A stretch of 64,000 nucleotides of DNA from Longimicrobium sp. (GCA_036389795.1 DASVWD010000126.1:1-64000), one strand, 5' to 3'; shown: positions 28,028 to 37,519, numbered from the stretch's first letter. Notes: generated by a model not told the origin, from the letters alone. A program made the numbers and translations.

Positions 28028-29208
28028 GCGCTCTCCCGGCTCCAGGGCCCGGCGTCGTCCGGGACGCCGTTTCCCCCCTCGCCGTCGACGCTCGGACCGG
28101 GGTGCCCGGCGGGGACCAGGGGAAGGCGCAGGCGGACGCGGACGCCGCCGCCGGGGAAGCCGTCCACCTGGAGCGAGTGGGCGCCCCGGTAGACCTGCTC
28201 CAGGCGCGAGCGCACGTTCGAGAGGCCCACGCCCACCGCGTCGGGCGTCCACCCCGGCGGCAGCCCGCGCCCGGTGTCGCGCACCTCCAGCGCGAGCGTG
28301 GCCCCGTCTTCCACCCGGGCGGCGATCTCCACCCGCCCGCCGGCCACCGTCTGCGCGATGCCGTGGCGAACGGCGTTCTCCACCAGCGGCTGCAGCAGGA
28401 GGTGCGGCACCACCGCCTCGCGCGCCCCGGGCTCCACGTCCACCGACACCTGCAGCCGCTCGCCGAAGCGCGCCTGCTCGATCTCCAGGTACAGCTGCAC
28501 GAACTCCAACTCCTCGTGGAGGGTGACGAACGGCGCGCCGGAGCGGCGCAGCACGCGGCGCAGCAGCTCGCCCAGGCGCGCCAGCATGCGGTCGGCCGCC
28601 TCGACGTCGCGGTGCATGAGCGCCGAGATGGAGTTGAAGGCGTTGAAGAGGAAGTGCGGATGGAGCTGCGCCTGCAGCGCCTGCAGGCGGGCCTGCGCCA
28701 GCTCGCTCTCCAGGCGGCTCACCGCCAGCTCGCGCGCCTGCGACCCGCCCGAGTAGGCGATGGTGAAGCCCAGCCCCAGGAACCCCGCCGTCACCAGGAA
28801 CTCGCCGGGCACCCCCATCATCAGCATGTGCGCGGAGAAGGGCGCGCCGAAGAGCCGGTGCAGCGCCCCCAGGTACAGCAGCCGCGCCAGGGCCAGCACC
28901 GTGGCCGCCGCCACGATGGCCACCGTCACGCGCGGCCAGGTGAGCCGCCGCTCCAGCACCGCGGCGGCCAGGGTGTAGCAGACCACGGCCAGCAGCGCCG
29001 CCTGCACCAGGTCCGACGAGGCCAGGAGGAGGGTGGCCGCGGGGTGCCGCTCCGAGAGCGCGTTGGGCGTGAGCGAGTGGAGGAGCCCCTGGACGGTCCA
29101 GGAGAGGAAGAAGACCATCCACAGCACGGGCGACGCGAGCGGCAGCCGGGGCCTGGCGGGCCGCTCCGCCCGCCGCGGCCCGGGGGAAACTCGCGCTGGC
29201 GACGCCAC
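28024..29208 (-). CDS. LytS/YehU-family sensor histidine kinase
   Basis: A 394-residue membrane kinase. About four to five transmembrane spans occupy residues 25-165. The His_kinase domain has HPHFLFNAFNSISALM with the phospho-accepting histidine. The ATPase domain shows VENAVRHGIAQ and GRGLPPG...GVGLSNVRSRLEQVY. Such kinases normally signal to a LytTR response regulator, but none is encoded in the window. The downstream coupled gene is a flavin reductase-like protein instead. A ligand-binding periplasmic domain is absent. Confidence 0.9.
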   Translation of the reverse strand: MASPARVSPGPRRAERPARPRLPLASPVLWMVFFLSWTVQGLLHSLTPNALSERHPAATLLLASSDLVQAALLAVVCYTLAAAVLERRLTWPRVTVAIVAAATVLALARLLYLGALHRLFGAPFSAHMLMMGVPGEFLVTAGFLGLGFTIAYSGGSQARELAVSRLESELAQARLQALQAQLHPHFLFNAFNSISALMHRDVEAADRMLARLGELLRRVLRRSGAPFVTLHEELEFVQLYLEIEQARFGERLQVSVDVEPGAREAVVPHLLLQPLVENAVRHGIAQTVAGGRVEIAARVEDGATLALEVRDTGRGLPPGWTPDAVGVGLSNVRSRLEQVYRGAHSLQVDGFPGGGVRVRLRLPLVPAGHPGPSVDGEGGNGVPDDAGPWSRESA

Positions 29209-29377
29209 GGCAGGCTCCCGGGTGGATGGACGCGCGCCCCGCGTGCCGGGGGCGGGAGGAACTCCGGCGAACCCTCGGGCGTACGTCCGGCGTCAACCCG
29301 CCCGAGGGGTGCTGCCCTCCAAACTCGCAGTCCCGCCTCCGTTCGGCCAGACACCCGCCTTCCGAGGACGGTCCCCC

Positions 29378-30133
29378 ATGTTCCCGCCGACCTACTACGT
29401 GCAGACCGCGGGCACCTTCGCCATGCTGGGGCTGGGGATCGCCGGGCTGGCGGCGGCGGCCCGCGCGGAAGGAGCGCCGCCCAAGCACCGGCTGGGGTGG
29501 CGCGCCACCGGGCAGGTGTTCCTGGCGGCGGGGATCGGGCGGATCGTCCAGAGCGCGGGCGGGGGGGCCGCGCTGCTGGGCGGCCAGGGCTCGGCGGCGT
29601 GGGACAGCTACCTGGTGTGGGCGCCGGGGGTGAACTACGGGCGGCAGCTCTCGCTCTGCATCCTGGGCGCGTTCCTCCTGCTGCTGGCCGTGCGCCCCGC
29701 CGACGCCGCGCCGCTCCGGAGCGGGCGCGTGTGGCTCCTCCTGCTGCTGGGGTACGCGGTGGGGATGGCCGCGGGGCTCGTGGAGGGGCCGATGGGGGCG
29801 CGGCACTTCCGCAACTTCGCGATGCTGAACGCCGCGCCGCTGCTGGTGCTGATGGCGGGCTTCGCCGTGGCGGCGGTGGCCGACGCGATCGACCGGCTGC
29901 TGGCGCTGGCGCTGGTGGTGAACACGGCGGTGCTCCCGCTCTACTCGCTCTGGCTGTCGTGGAACATGCAGTCCGGCGGCCGCTCGGCGCCCACGCCCTT
30001 CCAGTACCAGAGCTACTACCTGCTCTTCTCGCTGATGGCGCTCGCCATCGGGGCGCGCCGCTGGCACCTGGCCCGCCGGGGCGTGCCCGTCCCCGGGCTC
30101 TTCTCCCCTCTCCTGCGGGATGCGCGGACCTAG
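29378..30133 (+). CDS. Polytopic membrane protein, unknown function
   Basis: A 251-residue protein with about seven hydrophobic segments: residues near 8-30, 42-65, 85-105, 115-135, 142-165, 170-195 and 205-225. ATG at 29378 begins MFPPTYYVQTAG. I do not recognise the family. It is divergent from the LytS-type kinase, with a 169-bp gap that could hold shared control. It might be the kinase's regulon member, which is inference from position. Confidence 0.65.
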   Translation: MFPPTYYVQTAGTFAMLGLGIAGLAAAARAEGAPPKHRLGWRATGQVFLAAGIGRIVQSAGGGAALLGGQGSAAWDSYLVWAPGVNYGRQLSLCILGAFLLLLAVRPADAAPLRSGRVWLLLLLGYAVGMAAGLVEGPMGARHFRNFAMLNAAPLLVLMAGFAVAAVADAIDRLLALALVVNTAVLPLYSLWLSWNMQSGGRSAPTPFQYQSYYLLFSLMALAIGARRWHLARRGVPVPGLFSPLLRDART

Positions 30134-30170
30134 CACAGGCGCCCTCGTACCGAATCGGCGAAAGACTTTT

Positions 30171-30235
30171 CTCACGCAGAGTCAGCAGAGCCGGCAGAGG
30201 TGTTTCTCCGCTGACTCTGCTGACTCTGCGTGACA
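30171..30235. repeat. Family C hairpin repeat, copy 3 (possible terminator)
   Basis: CTCACGCAGAGTCAGCAGAG faces CTGACTCTGCTGACTCTGCG, 38 bp after the stop of the membrane protein gene. Confidence 0.65.
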
Positions 30236-30264
30236 CCAAATCCGAAAGACCCGTTGGTGTTTGC

Positions 30265-30352
30265 TGTCATTCTGAGGCCCGGCCACACCGAACCAGCATC
30301 TGCACGGATCGTCGCAGGGCCGAAGAATCTTCTCACCCTGGCAGGTGGGCTG
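30265..30352. repeat. Family A repeat, copy 5 (left half only)
   Basis: TGTCATTCTGAGG followed by GAAGAATCTTCTCACCCTGG(C)AGGTGG matches the left half of copy 2. The right half is missing, so it is a truncated copy. Confidence 0.6.
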
Positions 30353-30502
30353 GGCGCGGTAGCGACACGGATGCCGTTTGCCCTCATCCACCCGTTGTTC
30401 ACCCGGATTTGGTATGAGGCCCCGCTGTTTTCCGGTTCAATGTCATCCGATTTCCAGGATGGTTCTGAGTGGATTCTGATCCTCCAGCGAACGGCGAAAA
30501 GC

Positions 30503-30573
30503 CTCACACGGAGTTAACGGAGTCAACAGAGAACCCCGCAGTTCTCCGTTAACTCCGTTTCCTCCGTGTGAGA
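30503..30573. repeat. Family C variant hairpin, copy 4
   Basis: CTCACACGGAGTTAACGGAG is mirrored by CTCCGTTAACTCCG...CCTCCGTGTGAG. It has the same plan as other family C repeats with a different core word, and lies downstream of the ABC permease gene ending at 30621. Confidence 0.65.
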
Positions 30574-30620
30574 CATTCAGTCATGGATGTCGACCCCGAA
30601 CGATCCTCTGCAAAATGGTA

Positions 30621-31769
30621 TCACGCGCTCGTCTTCGAGTACTGCCGCACGGCGAGCAGGAAGACGACGGACGCGTAGGCGACCAGGGTGAAGAAGGGGC
30701 GCTGGATGGCGGCGAAGCCGGCGCCCTTGACCAGGACGGCGCGCATGATGGCGACGAAGTGCTTCACCGGGTTGAGCTCGGACAGCGCCTGCACCCAGCC
30801 GGGCATGCTGTCCACGGGGGTGAAGATCCCGCCCAGCAGCAGGTAGACCACCAGGATGAAGAAGGTGACGAACATCGCCTGCTGCTGCGTCTCGGCCAGG
30901 GTGGAGATCCACAGCCCGATCCCCAGCGCCGCCACCAGGTACACGGCCGTCACCGCGAAGACGAGCAGCAGGCTGCCGCGCATGGGGACGTGGAAGACGA
31001 GCCGCGCCAGCGCGAGCCCCAGCGCCAGCTCCACCAGCGCCAGGAGCCAGAAGGGGAGCAGCTTGCCGGCGATGAACTGCGCGCGGGTGACGGGGGTGAC
31101 GTTGAGCTGCTCCAGCGTCCCCATCTCCTTCTCGCGGGCGATGTTCTGCGCCGTGAGCAGCGTGCCGACGATGGTCACCAGCGCCACCAGGATCCCCGGC
31201 ACCATGTAGTCGCGGTAGTCCAGCTCCGGGTTGTACCAGCCCCGGCTCCTCACCTCGATCCGCGCCCGCCCGGGCACGGGCGGCGGCTCGCCCGCGCGGA
31301 CGCTCCGGAAGCCCGGCCTCAGCTCCACCCCCAGCTCCCCCGCGTACGCGGTGAGGATGCGCGCGCCGTACGCCCGCGTGATCCCCGCCGCGGCGCCCTC
31401 TTCCGCGTTCAGCACCAGCTGCACGGGGGCCGTGCCGGTGCGCACCAGGTCGCGCTCGAAGTTCGGCGGCACCTGGAGCACCATCGTGGCCCGGCGCGCC
31501 AGCAGGTCGCGGTCGCCGGCTTTCGGCGAGGCGGAGTAGCCGGCGATGACGAAGTGCCCCGAGGCGGCGAAGTGCGACACCAGCTCGCGCGAGGTGCGGG
31601 TGCGGTCCAGGTCCACCACGTGCACGCGGGTGTCCTTCACCTCGAAGGTGGCCGCGTTGGCGAGCACCAGCAGCTGGATGATGGGGATCGCGAACACCTG
31701 GAACACCGTCGCCCGGTCGCGGAAGACGTGCAGGTACTCCTTGCGGACCAGGAAGAGGATCGTGCGCAT
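30621..31769 (-). CDS. ABC-2 type permease, YbhR-like
   Basis: A 382-residue ABC-2 permease: N-terminal membrane span, a periplasmic domain (about 45-175), then five spans from about residue 180. The coupling motif REKEMGTLEQLNVTPVTRAQF is typical of YhhJ/YbhR/YbhS proteins. It probably pairs with the next-upstream permease (31931-33034) as a heterodimer, driven by the two ATPases encoded further upstream. It is the last gene of the efflux operon. Confidence 0.9.
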   Translation of the reverse strand: MRTILFLVRKEYLHVFRDRATVFQVFAIPIIQLLVLANAATFEVKDTRVHVVDLDRTRTSRELVSHFAASGHFVIAGYSASPKAGDRDLLARRATMVLQVPPNFERDLVRTGTAPVQLVLNAEEGAAAGITRAYGARILTAYAGELGVELRPGFRSVRAGEPPPVPGRARIEVRSRGWYNPELDYRDYMVPGILVALVTIVGTLLTAQNIAREKEMGTLEQLNVTPVTRAQFIAGKLLPFWLLALVELALGLALARLVFHVPMRGSLLLVFAVTAVYLVAALGIGLWISTLAETQQQAMFVTFFILVVYLLLGGIFTPVDSMPGWVQALSELNPVKHFVAIMRAVLVKGAGFAAIQRPFFTLVAYASVVFLLAVRQYSKTSA

Positions 31770-31809
31770 CGGGGCGTCGGGTTCTGGGGCTGAATCCGGT
31801 TCTTACCGC

Positions 31810-31922
31810 AAGTCCTTAGTTTTTTAGTGCTTAGTCCTTAGTTGTCTCGCCGCTGGGCACTAAGGACTAAGCACTAAGGACTAAGCACTAACACACTAAG
31901 CACTTAGCACTCAGCACTTCGC
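31810..31922. repeat. Tandem ACTAAGGACTAAGC-type repeat
   Basis: About a dozen variants of CTTAGTxxTTAG and CTAAG(C/G)AC, first in one orientation (AGTCCTTAG, AGTGCTTAG), then the other (ACTAAGGACTAAGC). They fill the 161-bp gap between two permease genes. A similar AGTCCTTAGTCCTAAGTG run occurs at 50211-50262. Confidence 0.7.
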
Positions 31923-31930
31923 ACTTCCCT

Positions 31931-33034
31931 TCATTCCAGCCTCACCCTGAAGTTCCGCACCGCCGCGGCGAGGAGCAGCAGCGTCATCCCCGCCAGGATC
32001 AGCGTCTCCTGCCACAGGTACTCGAGCCCCACGCCCTTCAGCATGATCCCCCGCGCCACCAGCACGAACCACTTGGCGGGGATCACGTTGGAGAGCCACT
32101 GCAGCACCTTCGGCAGGCTCTCCACCGGGAAGACGAAGCCGGAGAGCATCAGCGTCGGCATCATCAGCCCCGCCAGCGCGCCCATCATCGCCACGCGCTG
32201 CGAGCTGGTGCGGGTGGAGATCAGCACCCCGATCGAGAGCGCGGTGAGGCTGTAGAGGAGGCACTCGGCCAGCAGCAGCGCCACGCTCCCGCGCACGGGG
32301 ACGCCGAACACCAGCCGCGCCACCAGGAGCGCCGTCAGCGCGTTGACGAAGGCGAGCGCCAGGTACGGCAGCACCTTGCCGACGATGATCTGCGGGGGCC
32401 TGAGCGGCGAGACGAGCAGCACCTCCATCGTCCCCATCTCCTTCTCGCGGGTGAGCGAGATGGAGGTCATCAGCGCGGAGACCAGGGTGAGCACGAAGGC
32501 GATGAGGCCGGGGACGAAGAGGTACGCGCTCTCCAGCGTGGGGTTGAAGCGCATCCGCACCTGCGGGACGATGCGCACGCCCGCGCCCGACGCCTGCAGC
32601 TCGCGCTGGTACTCGTCGATCACCCCCGCGGCGTACGCCTGCATGGTGCTCCCCGTGTTGGGGTCCGCCGCGTCGGTGAGCAGCTGCACGCGCGCCGGCT
32701 CGCCGCGGGCCAGCCGCTCGCCGAAGCCGGGCGGGAAGACCACCGCCTGCCGCGCGGCGCCGCGCTGGAACATCCCGTCCAGCGGCCCCGGCGTGGGGAG
32801 CACCGCCACGATGCGGAAGAGGCCAGTCGCGGCCAGCCGGTTCCTCAGCTCCAGCGTGGCGTAGTCCGGCTCCGGGTCGACGACGGCGAGGCGCACGTCG
32901 TCCACGTCGGTGCGCACCGCGTAGCCGAAGAGGAGCACCTGCACCAGCGGCATCATCAGCAGGATCACGAGCGTCCTGCGGTCGCGGAGGATGTGGTACG
33001 CCTCCTTGCGCACGAACCCCCGGAACGCGCTCAC
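31931..33034 (-). CDS. ABC-2 type permease, YbhS-like
   Basis: A 367-residue permease from a GTG that overlaps the upstream ATPase stop. The plan is the same as its neighbour: N-terminal span (about 20-40), periplasmic domain, then five spans. The coupling motif is REKEMGTMEVLLVSPLRPPQ. In E. coli YbhS and YbhR form a heterodimeric exporter with YbhF and YbhG. Gene order here matches that system. Confidence 0.9.
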   Translation of the reverse strand: MSAFRGFVRKEAYHILRDRRTLVILLMMPLVQVLLFGYAVRTDVDDVRLAVVDPEPDYATLELRNRLAATGLFRIVAVLPTPGPLDGMFQRGAARQAVVFPPGFGERLARGEPARVQLLTDAADPNTGSTMQAYAAGVIDEYQRELQASGAGVRIVPQVRMRFNPTLESAYLFVPGLIAFVLTLVSALMTSISLTREKEMGTMEVLLVSPLRPPQIIVGKVLPYLALAFVNALTALLVARLVFGVPVRGSVALLLAECLLYSLTALSIGVLISTRTSSQRVAMMGALAGLMMPTLMLSGFVFPVESLPKVLQWLSNVIPAKWFVLVARGIMLKGVGLEYLWQETLILAGMTLLLLAAAVRNFRVRLE

Positions 33035-33810
33035 GCCGTCCTCCCCGCCGCACCGTTCGGCGACGGCGCGCCGTCCCCGTTCGCGGGCCGGGCGAGGCGG
33101 ACGAAGACCTCGTCGACGGAGCCGGCGCGGAACTGCTCCTTCAGCTCGTCCGGCGTCCCCAGCGCGGCGATGCGGCCGGCCACCATGATGGAGACGCGGT
33201 CGCAGTACTCGGCCTCGTCCATGTAGTGCGTGGTGACGAACACCGTCGTCCCCCGCGACGCCGTCTCGTAGATCATCTCCCAGAACTGCCGGCGGGTGAT
33301 GGGGTCCACGCCGCCGGTGGGCTCGTCGAGGAAGACGATGCGCGGCTCGTGCAGCAGGGCCACCGAGAAGGCGAGCTTCTGCTTCCACCCCAGCGGGATG
33401 CGCCCCACCCGCTCGCCGCCCGCGTGCCGGAAGCCGAGCCGCTCCAGCATCGCCTCCGTGCGGTCGCGGATCTGCCGGTCGGTGAGGCCGTAGATGCCGC
33501 CGAAGAGGGCGATGTTCTCGCGCACGGTGAGGTCTTCGTACAGCGAGAAGCGCTGGCTCATGTAGCCGATGCTGCGCTTGATGCGGTCGGCCCCGGTGTA
33601 GACGTCGTGCCCGGCGACGCTCGCCGTGCCGCCCGTGGGCGCCAGGAGGCCGGTGAGCATGCGGATGGCCGTGGTCTTCCCCGCCCCGTTGGCGCCCAGG
33701 AAGCCGAACACCTCGCCCGCGCGCACGTCGAAGGTGACGGCGTCCACGGCCGTGAACGCGCCGAACCGCCGGGTCAGCTCCCGCGCCTCGATCACCGTTT
33801 CGTCAGTCAT
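33031..33810 (-). CDS. ABC transporter ATPase, equivalent to the YbhF C-terminal half
   Basis: A 259-residue nucleotide-binding protein: Walker A GANGAGKTTAIRM, Walker B VFLDEPTGGVDP. The signature loop reads GRIPLGWKQKLAF instead of LSGGQ, as in the second ATPase half of YbhF/YhiH-type proteins. It probably heterodimerises with the ATPase encoded at 34061-35026, which keeps LSGGMKQ. A 250-bp spacer with a family A repeat separates the two ATPase genes. Confidence 0.9.
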   Translation of the reverse strand: MTDETVIEARELTRRFGAFTAVDAVTFDVRAGEVFGFLGANGAGKTTAIRMLTGLLAPTGGTASVAGHDVYTGADRIKRSIGYMSQRFSLYEDLTVRENIALFGGIYGLTDRQIRDRTEAMLERLGFRHAGGERVGRIPLGWKQKLAFSVALLHEPRIVFLDEPTGGVDPITRRQFWEMIYETASRGTTVFVTTHYMDEAEYCDRVSIMVAGRIAALGTPDELKEQFRAGSVDEVFVRLARPANGDGAPSPNGAAGRTA

Positions 33811-33847
33811 GTCGACAGCCTGGTGTTCATCGTCCTTCCCCCAATGC

Positions 33848-34032
33848 TGTCATCCTGAGGGAGCCGCTGCGCCAAGGCCTCGGAATGCGCGGATGCCTGG
33901 CGGCGACTGAAGGATCTGCGGGCTGCATTCGAGCGTGAGCCGGGCTGACGTGCGAGTCCCCGTCCGCAGATCCTTCGGGCGCACAAGCGATTGTGCGGAC
34001 GCAGGTTACGCGCATGCGCCCTCAGGATGACA
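33848..34032. repeat. Intergenic mirror repeat, family A copy 6
   Basis: TGTCATCCTGAGGGAGCCGC opens and GCCCTCAGGATGACA closes, with inner arms AAGGATCTGCGGG and CCGCAGATCCTTCGGG. It sits inside an apparent operon, between the two ATPase genes. Confidence 0.8.
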
Positions 34033-34060
34033 GCGTTGGCGGGAGACCGGACCCAGTCGC

Positions 34061-35026
34061 TCACGCCGCCTCCTCGCCGTCGGCGGCGCCCATCAGCGCC
34101 ATGAAGCTGTCCTCGATGTCGGCCCCGATGGGGGCGACCTCGATCTCCCGGAAGCCCTCGCGCGCGAGGTAGTCCCGCAACCCGGCCCGGATATCCTCGC
34201 GCTCCGCGTCCGTCCGCGCGTCGGTGTAGTGGACGTCGGCGCCGAAGGGGTAGACCGAGTGGGCGTGCGGGTAGGCGCGGAGCGTCAGGATCAGCCGGTA
34301 GCGCTCGCCCGCGCGCACGGCGAAGAGCGGCCGCTCGTAGCGCGCGGTGATGGCCGCGGGGGTGTCGATGCCCAGGATGCGGCCCTTCTGCACCAGCGCC
34401 ACGCGGTCGCAGCGGTCGGCCTCGTCCATGTAGGGGGTGGAGACGACGATGGTGAGGCCGCCGGCCTTCAGCTCTCCCAGCAGGTCCCAGAACTCGCGCC
34501 GCGAGACGGCGTCGACGCCCGTGGTCGGCTCGTCCAGGAAGAGGATGTCGGGGCGGTGGACCAGCGCGCAGGAGAGGGCCAGCTTCTGCTTCATCCCCCC
34601 CGAGAGCGCCCCCGCCCGGCGACCGCGGAAGGGCTCGATCTGCCGGTAGATCGGGGCGATCAGCTCGTACTGCGCCTCCAGGGTGGTGCCGAAGACGGAG
34701 GCGAAGAAGCGCAGGTTCTCCTCCACCGTCAGGTCGGGGTAGAGCGAGAAGCGCCCCGGCATGTAGCCCACGCGCGCCCTGAGCGCCCACATGTCGCGCA
34801 CGCAGTCGAGCCCCAGCACGCGCGCCTCGCCGGCATCGGGCACCAGCAGGGTGGTGAGGATGCGGAAGAGCGTGGTCTTCCCCGCCCCGTCCGGCCCGAT
34901 GAAGCCGAACAGCTCCCCCGGCCGCACCTCGAACGAGATCCCGTCCAGCGCGGCGACGTCGCCGAAGCGCTTCGCCAGCCCGCGCACGGCGACGGCGGAC
35001 CCGGCCGGACCGGGCTCGCCCGTCAT
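34061..35026 (-). CDS. ABC transporter ATPase, equivalent to the YbhF N-terminal half
   Basis: A 321-residue protein. Walker A reads GPDGAGKTTLFRIL with aspartate after proline, as in the first half of YbhF. The signature is LSGGMKQKLAL and Walker B ILFLDEPTTGVDA. After the ATPase domain comes a roughly 90-residue C-terminal extension (FAVRAGERYRLIL, YTDARTDAEREDIRAGL). It starts at an ATG overlapping the stop of the membrane-fusion gene. Confidence 0.9.
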   Translation of the reverse strand: MTGEPGPAGSAVAVRGLAKRFGDVAALDGISFEVRPGELFGFIGPDGAGKTTLFRILTTLLVPDAGEARVLGLDCVRDMWALRARVGYMPGRFSLYPDLTVEENLRFFASVFGTTLEAQYELIAPIYRQIEPFRGRRAGALSGGMKQKLALSCALVHRPDILFLDEPTTGVDAVSRREFWDLLGELKAGGLTIVVSTPYMDEADRCDRVALVQKGRILGIDTPAAITARYERPLFAVRAGERYRLILTLRAYPHAHSVYPFGADVHYTDARTDAEREDIRAGLRDYLAREGFREIEVAPIGADIEDSFMALMGAADGEEAA

Positions 35027-35961
35027 GGCCGGCGCCCCGGCGCGGGAGTCTCCAGCGCCGTCCGCTTCCGCTCGCCGCCGTCGGGGAAGTCGACCTCGCC
35101 GGGCATGCCGATCTTCAGCAGGCCGTCGCGGTTGGCGACGCGCACCTGGATGGCGTAGACCAGGCCGGTGCGCTCCTCGCGCGTCTGGATCGGCGTGGGG
35201 GTGAACTCGGCCTCGGGGGCGATCCAGCTCACCACGCCGGGGAGCGCGCGCAGCTCGCCCTCGCCCGCGTCCACGTTCACCTGCACGCGCTGGCCGATGC
35301 GCACCCGCGGGAGCTGATCGCCGCTCACGTAGGCGCGCAGCACCATCACGTCCAGGTCGGCTACCTTGTACAGCGGCTGCCCCGGCTGCACGAACTCGCC
35401 GCCCTCGGCGTAGGTGGCGAGCACCGTCCCCGCCGTGGGGTTGGTGATGGCGGTCTTGCGGATCTGCTCGTCGACCTGGCGGATGCGCGCCTCGGCGCCG
35501 CCCACCTCCTCGCGCGCGGTGCCGGTGGTGGCGCGCGCGGCGGCGATGCGCTCCTCCAGCACGCGCACCTCGCCCCGCGCGCGGTCCAGCTGCTGCGCGG
35601 TGGCCGCCTCGTCGCGGAAGAGGCGGAGCGTGCGCGCGTACTCGCTGCGCGCGGTGGCGAGCTGCGCCTGGAGCACGCCGATCTGCGCGCCGGCCTCGCT
35701 GGTGCGCGTCTCGGCCGCGCCGCGGCGGGAGAGCAACTCCTCGCGCTGGAGGGCCAGGACCACGGTGTCGATCTGGCCCACCACGCTCCCGGCGGCCAGG
35801 CGGTCGCCCTGGTCGGGGTCGAAGCGGACGAGCCGCCCGCCGGCCTCGGCCGAGACGACCACCTCCGTCGCCTCGAAGTTGCCGTACGCGTCCGGCTCGT
35901 CCTCGCCGCACGCCGCCAGCGCGAGCAGGGCGATGCAGGCCAGGTGGGATATCGCCTTCAT
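35023..35961 (-). CDS. HlyD-family membrane fusion protein (YbhG-like), lipoprotein
   Basis: A 312-residue protein with a lipobox LLALAAC (C18). Order: lipoyl/biotinyl half (SAEAGGRLVRFDPDQGDRL), a long coiled-coil hairpin (about 70-165), second lipoyl half (ITNPTAGTVLATYAEGG) and beta-barrel (VSGDQLPRVRIGQRVQV). It bridges the ABC-2 transporter and TolC. Known YbhG/HlyD relatives act in drug or cation tolerance. Co-translated with the first ATPase. Confidence 0.9.
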   Translation of the reverse strand: MKAISHLACIALLALAACGEDEPDAYGNFEATEVVVSAEAGGRLVRFDPDQGDRLAAGSVVGQIDTVVLALQREELLSRRGAAETRTSEAGAQIGVLQAQLATARSEYARTLRLFRDEAATAQQLDRARGEVRVLEERIAAARATTGTAREEVGGAEARIRQVDEQIRKTAITNPTAGTVLATYAEGGEFVQPGQPLYKVADLDVMVLRAYVSGDQLPRVRIGQRVQVNVDAGEGELRALPGVVSWIAPEAEFTPTPIQTREERTGLVYAIQVRVANRDGLLKIGMPGEVDFPDGGERKRTALETPAPGRRP

Positions 35962-35981
35962 GATTTCTCGATCTCGAGAGA

Positions 35982-36204
35982 TGTCATCCTGAGGAAGCGC
36001 CCGCGCGCAACTCGCCTCCGCACCGATGGTCAGGGCGCTTCCGAAGGATCTACTTGTTAAGACCCGGCACGCAGCATCTACTCACCCCAGAACGAGGCCA
36101 GTCCGGTGCGCTCAGCCACCCACGCGCGGTGGTGAGTAGATTCTTCGGTCGCCCGCAAGCTCTTGTGAACGCAGAAGATCCGCGCACGGGCTCCCTCAGA
36201 ATGA
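35982..36204. repeat. Intergenic mirror repeat, family A copy 7 (composite)
   Basis: The outer arms are TGTCATCCTGAGG and CCCTCAGAATGACA. The centre mixes AAGGATCTAC with TAGATTCTTCGG of the other variant, so it looks like a hybrid of the two subtypes. It lies between the membrane-fusion and TolC genes. Confidence 0.75.
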
Positions 36205-36232
36205 CAATCATCAGAGATGATTGGATCGCTCT

Positions 36233-37519
36233 TCATCGCAGCTCCACTCCCAGCGTGGTGAGGTAGCGGGCCCGGGCGCGGGCGAGCTCCACACGGTGGC
36301 GCTGGCGGGCGAGGCGCGCCTCGAAGACGTCGGTGCGGACGTCGACGTACTGGTCGGCGGTGATCACGCGCTCCTCGAACTGGCGGCGCGCCTGCCGCTC
36401 CACCTGCTCGCGGAGCGTGATGATCCGCTCGTCGCTCTCCAGCGCCGCCTCCAGCCGCTCCATCGCCGCCAGCTCGTCCTGGACCTGGCGCTCCAGCCGC
36501 GCGGTGAACGCCGCCTCCTCGGTGGCCGCCACCTGCTGCTGCACGCGCAGCAGCTCCCGCTCGCGCCGGTCGGTGCCCCACGTCCACGGCTGCCACTGGG
36601 CGCGGATCCCCACCATCCAGAAGTCGTTCACCCCGTCGTCGAAGAGGAGGAACGGCCCCGGGCGGCCCAGCCCCAGCTGCCCGAACGCCTGCACCTGCGG
36701 GCGCGTGCGCGCGGCCACCACGCCGGCCTCGCGCCGCAGCCGCTCGCGCGTGCGCTCGAAGCGCGCATACTCGGGCCGGTCGCGCACGCCGGCCGCGCCC
36801 CCCGCCGCCCGCACGCGCGCCACCGCGCCGCCCAGCGCGGGGAGAGCCAGCACGTCGCCCTCGCCGGCGGGGCGGCCGGTGAGCTCGGCGAGGACGGCCA
36901 GGGCGGCCCGGCGGTCGGCGGCGGCCTCGGCGCGCAGCTGGCGGGCGCGCAGCAGCTCGGCCTGCACGGCGGCCGTGTCGCCGGGGAGCGCGGCGCCCGC
37001 GCGGACGCCGGAGCGCACCGTGGCGAGGCGCGCCTCCAGGTCCTCGATCAGCGCGCCGACTTCGGCCTGGCGCTCCTGGAGGAGGAAGGCGGCGAAGAAC
37101 GCCTCGGTCACCTCCTCGCGCAGGGCGAAGAGGGCCGCGCGCACCCCGGCCTGCTCCTCGGCCAGCCGCGCCCGCTCCACCTCGCGCCGCCGGCCGATGG
37201 CGCCGCCGTCGTAGACGAGCTGGTCGACATTGAGGGCGGCCTGGTAGCGGCTCCTGGGCGGCTCGGGGGCCTGCACGCCGGGGAGCCGGATCGGGATCGT
37301 GGTCACGTCGGACTGGCGGGTCCCCTCGCCGCGCAGGGCGAGCTGGGGGAGCCGCTGGGCGCCCAGGTTGCCCAGGCGCAGCCCGGCGGCGGCCTCCTGC
37401 AGCGCGAGCTGGGCGGCGCGCGGGTCGCGGGCCAGGGCGGCGTCCTGCAGCTCGGGCAGGCGGAGCGTGTCGGGCGCCGGAAGGGTGGCGAGCAGCAGCG
37501 CGAGCGTCGCGGCGGTCAT
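36233..37519 (-). CDS. TolC-family outer membrane efflux protein
   Basis: A 428-residue protein with a short signal peptide (LALLLATLPAPD). The two homologous TolC halves of long helices are visible (about 30-215 and 235-428), with the turn motifs YQAALNVDQLVYDGG and VGIRAQWQPWTWG. It provides the outer membrane channel for the ABC exporter. The start overlaps the tetR stop (ATGA). No terminator separates it from downstream genes, but a composite repeat lies between. Confidence 0.9.
   Translation of the reverse strand: MTAATLALLLATLPAPDTLRLPELQDAALARDPRAAQLALQEAAAGLRLGNLGAQRLPQLALRGEGTRQSDVTTIPIRLPGVQAPEPPRSRYQAALNVDQLVYDGGAIGRRREVERARLAEEQAGVRAALFALREEVTEAFFAAFLLQERQAEVGALIEDLEARLATVRSGVRAGAALPGDTAAVQAELLRARQLRAEAAADRRAALAVLAELTGRPAGEGDVLALPALGGAVARVRAAGGAAGVRDRPEYARFERTRERLRREAGVVAARTRPQVQAFGQLGLGRPGPFLLFDDGVNDFWMVGIRAQWQPWTWGTDRRERELLRVQQQVAATEEAAFTARLERQVQDELAAMERLEAALESDERIITLREQVERQARRQFEERVITADQYVDVRTDVFEARLARQRHRVELARARARYLTTLGVELR

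Noticed and set aside
31810-31922. CRISPR-like array
   Set aside because: The repeats are 7-10 bp words without unique spacers of constant length. No cas gene is in the window.
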